Part shown: positions 49,901 to 59,000 of the stretch, piece after piece | How positions within the stretch are numbered: the first letter of the stretch is position 1 | How the letters are laid out: every line of letters begins with the position of its first letter | Source of the DNA: Ornithodoros turicata | Taxonomy: Eukaryota; Arthropoda; Arachnida; Ixodida; Argasidae | Direction: 5' to 3' | DNA length: 64,000 bases | Assembly (NCBI RefSeq): GCF_037126465.1 | Contig: NC_088207.1 | Coordinates: 48,046,143 to 48,110,142, forward strand | Position numbers and translations under genes: made by a program | The notes under the pieces: model-generated | Databases searched by the model: none | What the model was told of the DNA's origin: nothing | What the model saw: the letters and a program-made list of their open reading frames with translations, nothing else

Positions 49901-52730
49901 GTGTAGTTCGTACAGAAGAGCAAGTTTATAAAGACCGGTATTCTCGAGAATTACATCCTTCGCGGACCTGGTGGCTTTTTATATTTTGTTGAGTTCCGTG
50001 TCCGGTCGTCAAGTGTGACGTCAGTTAGAGATTAGTTGTATAGAAAACAACCCAGGGGGCACGCAAGAAGAGATTCGTTAAGCATCCTGCCCAAATTGCT
50101 ACCCCTTGGGTTCTTTCCGTGGAATGCAGATCTGAGCTTGTAGAGATTCTGGAGAAGCCAGGGGAATCCTGGAGCTCAAGACTGCTAAAGTTGTCTGATA
50201 CAGTCAACTTATTGTTCCTGGTCACATCACCGTTGCTACTGTGATCTTTCGTTCTACCGTTCGTCAAATAGACAAATACAACACGCACCTGCAGCATAAT
50301 CACCGGTCCACCATTGGAATACAAAAGTGGCTTCAGCAGAGGCAAGAGCTTGCTGTAGTACCTATCAACGTACTGAAGGTACGCTTGTTACGGAGTCAAA
50401 GCATGAAAGAGAATTAAAAGAGGCGAATTCGTATCCCATAATTAACTTTATTCGGACGGAGCTGCTAAGGGAAAGAAGGATAAAAGACTTACATTTACTG
50501 CTGGTTCTAAGTTTGATGTCCGTATTGTTCGACATCAACCAGAATGGAAAGCCACCCTAGAAAATATGAAGTGGTTTCAGCGCATGCTCGAGAGGCACAA
50601 ACAAGATATTCCGTGGTCACTTGCCATGTCTCTCTCGGCGTCTATGAAAGGGCCCAGCCTTAGGAGGACCAGAAAACCGACGGATTCAGCTGTTCTTATG
50701 AACTTGACGATGTCATTCTGGCCTTCGAAGCTAAATTGGCCGTTCAGTGGTTCGTGCGTACTCCACTCGATGTACCTGCAAGATTAACGTGTTACTTGCG
50801 TTTCAGTACCAGTACAATACGCAGCATTTCATGGAGCTGTCATGGCTATGTACCTACGTGAACTCGGACCATTGCTGGTGTGAACACCCAGCTATGTGGA
50901 CTGTCATAAGCGATATGTGTGTTGTAACTTCAAAAACGTTATTGACTGTAATTTGACTGGCCAAATCTATACTCATAATCACCTACCAAATTGGGTAGCC
51001 GTCCGCCTTGATAATGGGCAACTTCGTACACATGTGTGTCTATGCATGCACGTTATTGTGTTATATTGTTTGAGTAAAAGGTTCTGAAAGAATAGTAGTA
51101 AGACGGGAAATATTAAACACGCTTTGTTCTGTTCTACGCAAGTCATGATGCCGCGCTTGCGGAGAACCAGAACTTGTTACGAGAAAAATGAAATAGAAAT
51201 CATGCGGCTAATCAACACATGATTTGATTCAGGGGTAATTTTTATTAAATTTCTTTATCAAGTTTCTAAATATTTATTCAGTCTTAAATATTTTCGTATG
51301 CTATAAAGAAAATAATTTAGGTGACCTGATTAATACAAGAAAGCGGGAAACAGATTATTTCAACTTGAGATGCCTATGTGCATTGTCACTTAAAATACGA
51401 TTTTGGTTCCAGAATCCCAAATATTGAGAGCCTAAAAAATGCGTGGTAGATAAAAGACAAACTTGCTTTCCTGCCATGCATTTCTGCTGTACACACTGCA
51501 TCGCCCGCATTTGCGCAGTTTCGTCGGATGTGTTCAAACAACAAAGACAACACAACATTAAGTTGCCACTACAGACAAAAACAACTTATCCATTGTTTAT
51601 ATTACATTACATTACGTATAATTATTATTATAATTATTACATTATAATTATAATATAATTTAAACATGTAACAATGTAAACATTATTAATTATTATTATT
51701 ACGAAATTATTACATTAATTTCGTATAATGTATCAACCTCGTTCCGATATTCTGTACGGGAAATGAAAATGCAATCTGTGAACATCACGCCGCTTCCACA
51801 AAAAAAAAAAAAAATAAAAAAAGGAAATCAAAATAACCGCAACGCTTCATGATTTCGGATGTTCTAAGAGTTAGGGTGACGTCACAGAGACCCTCGGCGT
51901 CTTTCTCCTACAGCGCGCGTACCTTTATGGTCTCCGCTCTCCACTCCACGTTGGAAGACTGCAAACAGCTCTCGTGAGGAGACGCAAATCGGCGTTGGAA
52001 GAGCAATGTTGCCAGACGTGTGGCAGATCGTCCTACACTATGCCGTCATACCTTTCAAAACTCGAAATTAATTTTTGTGATACTTCCGCGTCACATCGAA
52101 AAAAAATAACAATATACATTGTAAGACACGTGTATTGCAATGTCATAAATTGGATAGGATTCTGAAGTCACGAGACTCATTGTCATAGTCCGTAGTGATA
52201 GTCTAACTAGAACTACGTCGTACGTCATCCAGAAAGTGACACATCAATCCAACTTACGTTTGAATGGCGTTCAGTCCAGCGGCCCTCATGGTTTGCAGTC
52301 TGTCCAACCAAAGCTCATGGGGAACTCTGAAGTAGTGGATGGAGCCCGACACATAACGGAACGGTTTCCCATCCTTGAGAAACACGTCTCTCTCGTAGTC
52401 GATGGTAAAAGACCGGCTTTCCTATTGTATAGGGCAGAACGTCATGATTGTCATGACGTTGTATGACTGTATTGGGCGACTTCGACATCATCGCGTTCAA
52501 TGTCATTCCAATCTGACGCGTAGCACGACTGTCGTAAGAAATGGCATTCGGGACTCGACAGACATTACACGCTAATGTCATTGTTTTTGCTCGTGGCGCA
52601 CGGGTATTAGCTTGCAATTTGAAGCACGAACATCTTACTCATTAGTCAATAATGTGCAGATACTGACCGACAAGGTGAAGAACCCGCATAACAGGAACAG
52701 CACACTCGTTAGCATCTTCTCAGGGGCCAT
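43925..52730 (-). CDS. Beta-galactosidase, GH35 family, 15 exons, complete
   Basis: Predicted secreted or lysosomal enzyme hydrolysing terminal beta-galactose from glycans. Exons (minus strand): 52668-52730, 52258-52421, 50625-50775, 50493-50556, 50289-50383, 49541-49721, 49255-49435, 48685-48725, 48479-48600, 47859-47933, 46662-46748, 46450-46557, 45418-45552, 45119-45340, 43925-44185. Lengths sum to 1,950 nt and every junction keeps phase, giving 649 residues against about 677 in human GLB1. Exon 1 is a signal peptide. Landmarks: [10 protein letters not shown] (exon 2), [13 protein letters not shown] with acid/base Glu183, [16 protein letters not shown] with nucleophile Glu263, [17 protein letters not shown], and [10 protein letters not shown] near the C-terminus. 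Oddities: the usual RPGPYI.AEWE.GG loop reads [14 protein letters not shown], and intron 3 (50,557-50,624) has a GC donor. Start chosen as the only ATG giving a signal peptide in phase. Confidence 0.93.
44347..44557. mobile_element. 211-bp palindromic MITE (CAGGGTG ends), copy A
   Basis: It begins CAGGGTGTTTGCTCTAACG and ends with the complement (CAGAGCAAACACCCTG); the inverted repeats extend through AGAAATTTTATTTAAAGCG on both sides and continue to the centre. TATA lies at both edges, fitting a TA target as used by Tc1/mariner-type transposases. It sits in intron 14 of the beta-galactosidase gene. Non-coding. Confidence 0.85.
45735..45980. repeat. Low-complexity ACATCA-rich tract
   Basis: Repeated ACATCA/CATCAC/AACATC units through about 250 bp within intron 12 of the beta-galactosidase gene, ending before a T run at about 45,984-45,999. 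Confidence 0.7.
46002..46210 (-). mobile_element. tRNA-derived SINE, second copy
   Basis: On the minus strand the head contains a B box (GGTTCGAATCC, plus coordinates 46,156-46,166) inside GGGAGGTAGTGGGTTCGAAT, followed by the same body as the 15.4-kb copy (GGCTGTGCTGTCTGAGG, TTTCCCTGG, TGTCGGCACAG) and a tail CACTCCTTCCTGCTGTCCTC ... CTGTACGCCGC. The A box is decayed. It lies in intron 12 of the beta-galactosidase gene, in the sense orientation. Confidence 0.75.
46780..46862 (+). mobile_element. Retroposon 3' tail ending in (CAT)n, copy 1
   Basis: TTATGGCCTTCGTCGCATAT followed by GCGCC and (CAT)n. A matching tail (TATGGCCTTTGTTGCTTTTG, GTGCCGATAAAC, CAT repeats) lies at 55,678-55,737. Both look like severely 5'-truncated LINE ends. 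This copy is in intron 10 of the beta-galactosidase gene. Confidence 0.5.
47050..47325 (-). other. Unrecognised coding-like open frame inside intron 10
   Basis: A 91-codon open frame on the minus strand, low in simple sequence and with ordinary residue composition (for example [20 protein letters not shown]). It is in the sense direction of the beta-galactosidase gene, but that protein is already continuous without it, since exons 10 and 11 join in phase across a conserved segment. It may be a fragment of a transposon protein; I do not recognise the family. Confidence 0.25.
50557..50624 (-). other. 68-nt GC-AG intron of the beta-galactosidase gene
   Basis: The exon 3/intron boundary reads ATG|GCAAGT and the intron ends TTTTCTAG before GGTGGC. 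Splicing here is required to join the conserved DMGGFPFW segment in frame. No GT donor nearby gives a phase-0 join. GC-AG introns are a known minor class spliced by the major spliceosome, usually with an otherwise strong donor as here. Confidence 0.8.
51595..51735. repeat. A/T-only near-palindromic tract
   Basis: About 140 bp almost purely of A and T within intron 2 of the beta-galactosidase gene, built from ATTATTA/TAATAAT words with partial inverted symmetry (TACGTATAATTATTATT against ATTATTATTACGAAATTA). Cruciform-prone; no coding content. Confidence 0.6.
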
Positions 52731-53444
52731 GTTTCATTGACACTGAACTACACAAGCAGATAGTCTGGACTCGTATGTTATCACATTCTAATCTGAAGCA
52801 CTTGTGATACAGTTGGCTTCCTTAGGTGTCGAGTAGACACTCAGTCTTTATCTCCTCTCATTCCCAACAACATAAGAAAGTGGTGCCAACGACTCAACGT
52901 CTTTTGAATAGCTCAGTATCACGACGGTCTTTGAGGCTATACAATGCAAACACTTTGAGGCTAGTTTCAAAGTGTCGTACATATACGCAAGTGAGATGGA
53001 GCGTTGGAAAGAATGTCCCTGGAAGAGGTTTCCTGGAGGAAATGTCCATAGCTATTGTCGTTATACTTGGTGTTCACGGAAGAGCAGCAGGGTTCTTCCG
53101 TTCTTTCTGACACCTAGCCATTCCGGAAATTCGTAAGGGTGAAGGAATTCCGCGTGTATATTACTAGAACGTTTATTTTTCAAAAGCTTAAAGCTGTCGT
53201 GTATCTTTGAAATGCCCAAGCATATAACCACTGCTGAAGACAAACAGTGGCATCGATCCTGTAATTCAATGAAAGAAAACACTAAAACCTGGCATGAAGA
53301 GAAGATAATGGAGACGTAGTCACATTTATTAACACGATTTTCCTCTTCATTCTATCGGTGTCTACATATATCATCAGATTGAGTACTAGAAGCGGATTGT
53401 GCAGTCGGTGCCTCGGGGACATTGCTTCACTGTCTTCTCGTAGT
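52731..53444. other. Upstream flank of the beta-galactosidase gene; no gene recognised
   Basis: A minus-strand TCAGT at 52,742-52,746 could be an initiator but would leave a 5' UTR of only about 15 nt, so transcription may begin further upstream. Short open frames only. Confidence 0.3.
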
Positions 53445-53530
53445 GACGGTGGTGGTGATGTGATGAAGAGAAAAATCGGGTTGTGAGTTTTGACGAAGTC
53501 GAACTGGCTACCCCAGTACGCTTACACACA
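53445..53530 (-). mobile_element. LINE 3' end, third copy
   Basis: GTGATGTGATGAAGAGAAAAA, TTGTGAGTTTTGACGAAG and TCGAACTGGCTACC match the plus strand at about 118-178 in order and spacing, so this is a minus-strand copy of the same LINE 3' UTR. Confidence 0.6.
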
Positions 53531-53725
53531 GCACAGGGGTTTCGCAGCTTTGTCCGAAAATGCACAGCCGCCATCGCACCTCATCCTTTTTTCTGGAAAA
53601 ATTCCTGTGGATTCTCCTCGAATCGAGGCGGACACAACAGCTGATTACATACCCTATGACAATGTTCCTGAACAGTACAGACTGGGAGCCACAGGGACAA
53701 GGACACAAGCCACAACATGAGTCTG

Positions 53726-54259
53726 CACTCTAAGAAAAAACGAGTAAAACTGGGAGTAATTGCAGCTTCTACTCCCCTAGTCTGCCAATTACTCCCCATT
53801 TTAGTCCCCTAACCCGACATTTAGCCCCGACATTTACTCCCCAGGACTGCAAATTGTCACTAAACTTCGCGAATGGGTCTCCTGAATGCAACAGTCTACG
53901 TAAATATGTGCCCTTGGTCAATTTGAACGACAGAAGGCTGTATAACTCAGACAACGTAGCAATTTTCCAGCCACACAGAGTAAGAAACAGTTAGCGCATC
54001 TTTCTTCGCAAATTGTGCCCTAGTATGGCGCAAGATTTTATATCACACGATATATCACGGTTGACGGTTTGCTTCAAAGTATTTTCATGCATGCACACCA
54101 ATTATGTACCTGGGACTCTTACAACAGCGTGTGAAATGCAGTCTCCACCCTGTGACATTCATTTACTCCCGTGCATTTACCCCCGAAAGGGACTATTTTT
54201 TGTGGCAATGCATTTAGTCCCCAAAAAGAGTAAAAGTACTCCTTTTTTTCTTAAAGTGT
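53726..54259. mobile_element. 'CTCCCC' MITE family, complete copy
   Basis: The terminal inverted repeats are CACTCTAAGAAAAAACGAGT at the left and, at the right, the complement CACACTTTAAGAAAAAAAGG. Subterminal AGTAAAA and ACTCCC words recur. The interior has ACTCCCCATTTTAGTCCCC, ACTCCCCAGGACTGCAAATT and CGAAAGGGACTATTTTTTGT. The element is 534 bp and non-coding. Relatives at 40,977-41,679, 63,380-63,575 and (nested) 10,690-11,066. Confidence 0.8.
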
Positions 54260-54617
54260 GGGCACGCAGTCTGGGCCACAAAACGATATCCGGTTTCGTT
54301 TTGATGGTCCCTGCCTTTTTCGTATTATTCCTCATAACGTTGGCTCTATCCCAGACGGCTCACCCATTTACATATGGTGTGTAACTTCTCGGCTAGAACC
54401 AGGTTCCATCCCATGCCAACCCTGCGAGTCAGTTTTCGTGTGTCCCGTGTAAAAACCCTGTCTGTCCTACAGATTAACTTTCGACTTCACAACTACAGTG
54501 CACTAATGGAGCATACAAACGCTATGATCGTCATAGGCGACATTCACACACCTGGTGCGTGAGCGAATCAAGTACACCGACTGATACCAAGAGACCAGCA
54601 CTCAGAGACTCGACTCA
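54260..54617. other. No gene recognised
   Basis: Short open frames only. Confidence 0.4.
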
Positions 54618-55233
54618 GTGTTGCCAGCCTACATTCACATTTTTCCCCCGGATTGGACGAAAAATTTCCCCAGATTTCCCTAGACTGCGAGTTTCTCCGG
54701 TGGCGGCTCATACACTCAGTGAACTACCGGCGACGGCGTCGAGAACAAATACGAGTAAACGATATCACCTAAGCCCAACCTTGTCCTGTGGTGACAAGCC
54801 AGTCGGAGAATACGAATAAATGTGTGAGAAAGTTGTATTTGCGTCGTGCTTTCATAGTACACTCAACACTTCATAACAGTTTCTCTCCCATCAGAAACAA
54901 CCATGAGATGCCAAGGGCGACTTGGTGGGCAGCGGCAAGCGGAAAGGAAAACAAAGCGTGGTTCCCTGCCCGAGAGTCGACATGTGGAGCACATCGGCGC
55001 GCCGATCTTGAAGTACCTGCCGTCGGTGCTTGGGAAAATTACGGTACGGAGTGAGATCAGCGATCAGCCGAAGTCCTTCTGTGGTTGCGTTTTTCCTTTG
55101 CTTGGGGCAGGGAAAATTGCGCATCATGAAATTTTCGGCAGTAAAATTCCCTAGATTTCGAAGGAAGTGTTTTTCCCCCAAGCAGACTTCAAATCTCCTA
55201 GATCTGGGGAAGTTTCCCTAGAGCAGGCAACAC
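54618..55233. mobile_element. Possible DNA element with GTGTTGCC ends
   Basis: The left edge GTGTTGCCAGCC and the complement of the right edge GTGTTGCCTGCT match at 10 of 12 positions. Just inside, TTTCCCCAGATTTCCCTAG on the left is mirrored by CTAGATCTGGGGAAGTTTCC on the right. The interior is non-coding. No target duplication was verified. Confidence 0.4.
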
Positions 55234-55677
55234 CAGACTGGCAGCGCCACCTCTGAGCCGGCGTCACAATCAGACAGAGCTACTACTCCCGTTCAAAAAT
55301 GGTTCAGGAAGATTAATGGCGCCTGAAGAGAAAGGAGAATGTCTTCCTGACAAGCGGTAGAACGGGATGGAGATTTACGACGCACGTTAAGGAGACTGAG
55401 GCGCCGGTGGTGAGGGAAAGCAGGTCGTAGTCGGAATTATCCGGAGTCCTACCCTGCGCGGCACGGGCAAATTTAGCCACACCAGTGTAGGCGGACTCGC
55501 TTTACGTGCAAACCTTCGCGATTATTAATATACGATCCCTTTAATCGTATCTCAGTAACTTCACATGATTCAGTCCAGTTCTTTCCTTTACGTATGATAG
55601 TTCGGTCGGCATGTCATATCAGATATTTCACGTACTCCTTATCGACACCATTCAGCCTTACCACAGTCTTGGCACTC
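55234..55677. other. Upstream flank of the M13-like gene; no feature recognised
   Basis: A TATTAATATA segment lies at about 55,523-55,532. Nothing else supportable; the promoter of the M13-like gene is not identified. Confidence 0.3.
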
Positions 55678-55742
55678 TATGGCCTTTGTTGCTTTTGTGC
55701 CGATAAACTTCAATCATCATCATTATCATCATCACACCTTTC
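55678..55742 (+). mobile_element. Retroposon 3' tail ending in CAT repeats, copy 2
   Basis: TATGGCCTTTGTTGCTTTTG, GTGCCGATAAACTTC and a CATCATCATTATCATC run, matching the tail at 46,780-46,862. It lies directly upstream of the open frame of the M13-like gene. Confidence 0.5.
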
Positions 55743-56003
55743 AGCAACACAGTTTCGTATGCCTCAGAAGTGAAAGGAAATTTGGGACATTGGACGCTTC
55801 TGATGTCCCATTGGAAATCTTTTCAGTACTCCCCACAAAGTTCACAGGCAAAGAGGAATACAGTATATGAGGAGGAATGCACGATGCTATGCACATGCGT
55901 GCGACAGACAGAAGAAGGAAGAAGAAAAGCTTTCGAATACCTAGGCATCATCCCTCATTGTCGCACCGCTACGAACTCCATGACCTTCTGCAGGACGCGA
56001 GCG

Positions 56004-59000
56004 ATGGATATACCCGGTTTATCCCCCGTACCAGCACCGAGAACAATATTTACGAAGTCAACGGATGAAGCGAAGGCAAACTCTTCAAGATTTCGAAGCG
56101 AAATACCAACTTCAGAACCATTCACAGACGGTGTCACTGTCACGTTGCATCGTTCGTCTAGTGACTCTCTTCACGGAAGTCCTGATTGCCTCTCTGCAAG
56201 AAGCAACGCAACCTATGTGCTTACCCCGTCGGGAATGTCCTCATGTGCAAGTATTACAAGTCGATGCAGCGCCGCAAATGCCCCTATGGAAACTTCAGCC
56301 GACATACCTGAAAAGCCAGCTCCCGTGGAAATGGAACACGAAGAAAAGCAAGAACATCTATCACTAAATTTCCTAGAGCCAAGCGCAGAACATGGCAACG
56401 CAGCAGCTTCGAGGTCGGAACAGGTGAGAAATGACAGCAGCTCGAAAGAGATCCTTCAATGCCGCAATATTGGAAAGCGCACTCTCCAGGTTGAGCTTCA
56501 TATTGATGACAGCAGAGCTGTAGATAGAACAGCACAGAAGGTGAGCATGAGGTCGATCGCATCTTATCTGCAAAAAATGGTTCACAGCATTCTCGGTCAA
56601 AAACAAGAGGACGAACGTCTTGTGGGCAGCAAATATGAACTCGGCACTGCGGGTGCTGAAGGAACGCCAAGAGTCCCTCGTTTGCCGTCGTTGGGCCACG
56701 TTCCTGCTACAGCGCATCAAAGTACGGCGAGGATGAATGAAGGTTCAGACAATCTGTTTTCTGTCCGTGCTCTTTCCAATGCCACAGAACGAAAGCCGTC
56801 ACAAAAACCGCAACCGTCTGCCATGAAAACCGACACCAATGGGAGACGGGTCAGCGACCAAACGTCAGCACGAGCGGCCAGCAAATCTCTTCATCAGCCA
56901 TCAACTCCCATTACAGATCGCACACACGCAATCAAGTCCTGCGACGACGGCCTTTTAGCCGACATCGGGGAAACTCCACGCAGAAAGGGAACCATTCACC
57001 GGGACCTGGAGGATGGCACTTCTTGTCAGGTAGCCACAGCACCGATGTCTTGCGATGGTAGTAGTACGTCTACGAAAGGTTTGCCACAGATGCTTCACCA
57101 TACAACCCAGGGAGGTAGCGTACGCAAGACGAAAAGTACGGGCGAAGAGTACATCGCCCCGAGAAGCGCCGCATCGGTTGGCCTTCGTCAAGTAGAACTA
57201 GCGAGAGATTACAAAAGTGCTTGTCCTCTGCTTCGTGATCCGGAGGTTGGATTAATTGTTGCACAATGTGCTGATGCACCTAGACAAACTGCGAAGCCGT
57301 GCATCAGCGTGTCCTTTCGCGACGATCGTAACCCTTCGCAAATTGCCACTTCAGTGGCGTGGAAAATGACGTGCGCAGAGGGCGCGCAGGACAGAGGTGA
57401 CGACGAGAAATTCTCGAATGACGCGCCGTTGATGCCTCCTGTGGCTGCGCAGCAGCAAAGTTCGGAAGAACCATCAAGAGCAAAGGGAAGCCGTGGAATG
57501 GTCGACAGCAAGATTGACTACCAGCGCGAAGACACCGACGAATTGATGCAACGACCTGCAGTTTCATCGCAGCATACACCTGGCAGTGTACAGATCACTC
57601 AGGCCAGATATGATTACCAGATGCGTAACCAAGACACACTGCTGCACGACAAGATTGACGTTCCGCAAGCCAGCAAGAGCATGTACGAGTACCACGCAGA
57701 AAATGCTGTCGAACCGTCACAGACTCCTGCAGTGGCGCTGCACCGTATAACTGACAACCAACAACCCGTTGAGACCAAGAATGCGTACCAAAGCGATAAT
57801 ATGGAAGCGCCGTTCCTTACTGCGTGGGAACGCTCTGAGCGTCTAACCGGGAAATCTAACGCAGAGAAGAGTACCGCGCAGCGCGTTCATGAAGCTGCTA
57901 GGACGCTAGCTGAAATTCACCGCAAGAAGGGTTCACGCTTCGTCAAGCTAGAATACTGCCCGAGTCACAGTGTGGCCAGAGAAAGACGTGCTCTTGTGGA
58001 AGGTAAGCCACAAGAGAACGGGCTCGATTCTGCCGAACCGCCCATCACAAAATACGTAGTTCTTGTTCGCGCAGAAAGTTCTGAGAAAGCTCCTGCTGAA
58101 GCCGCTGCTTACAAAGGGAAAGGAGTACAGAATGCACAGCTCATTTCAAAACAAACGTTTCAAAAGGAAGTTGAAGTAGAACATCGCGACGCTGATTTCA
58201 ATACAATATTGATTGCATTCTGTTGCTGTATTGCGTTGATCGTAGCACTCCTGTTGCTCCTGCTTACTTTGAAGTTCAGTGTCTTCTTCAGGCCGCGCAC
58301 AACGACAACGGTTACTGGAGGCACCACGACCGTCAATCCTGGACCCACTGTGTACCAGTGTTCCACCACTGTGTGCGCCCTCGAAGGTGAATACATCAAG
58401 TCACTGCTTAGCACGAATACGAAGCCGTGTGATAATTTCTATGACCATGTCTGCGGGGAATGGTTAAAGCAACACCCACATGAAGCAACGGGAGTCGGCA
58501 GCTCCATGTCGTCAGACGCCGTATTGGAGTCCGTCATTGCCAATCAAACGCTGCCTTATCTTATCAACAGTACTCTGAATGATGTGCGGTTAGCATCCAG
58601 CTTGTACAAAGACTGCGCAGACAGATCTAAAGTGGGAACTGCTGTTGTTTCAGCCAAGGAGGTGTTTCGGCAGTGGACCATCAGAGACTGGCCTCGCACT
58701 GGTGGCACGTCAAGCTTAGACCAAGTATGGACCTTGGCTGGGGAACTGTTTCGTGACCTAGGAATCGGAGGCATTGTGGGCATAGAAATAGGTGTGAACC
58801 CTCAGGACACGTACCGTAGCATTATCGAAATGGAAGAACCTCAACTCATATTCTTCAGGGGTGAGGAGACTCAGAAACAGATTGTCGACGTTTTTCGGGG
58901 AGCTGTCAAGGAAATGGCTGAAGATTTTGGACTAGACAGTGCCGCGCAGGAAAGCACGGCAGATGAGGTGATGACGGTGCTCGTAAGAATGGCGTATACG

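Noticed and set aside
55770..56003. Starting the M13-like protein at 55,770
   Set aside because: The codon there is GTG, which is not a normal eukaryotic start, and a likely splice acceptor lies at 55,993. ATG 56,004 was preferred.
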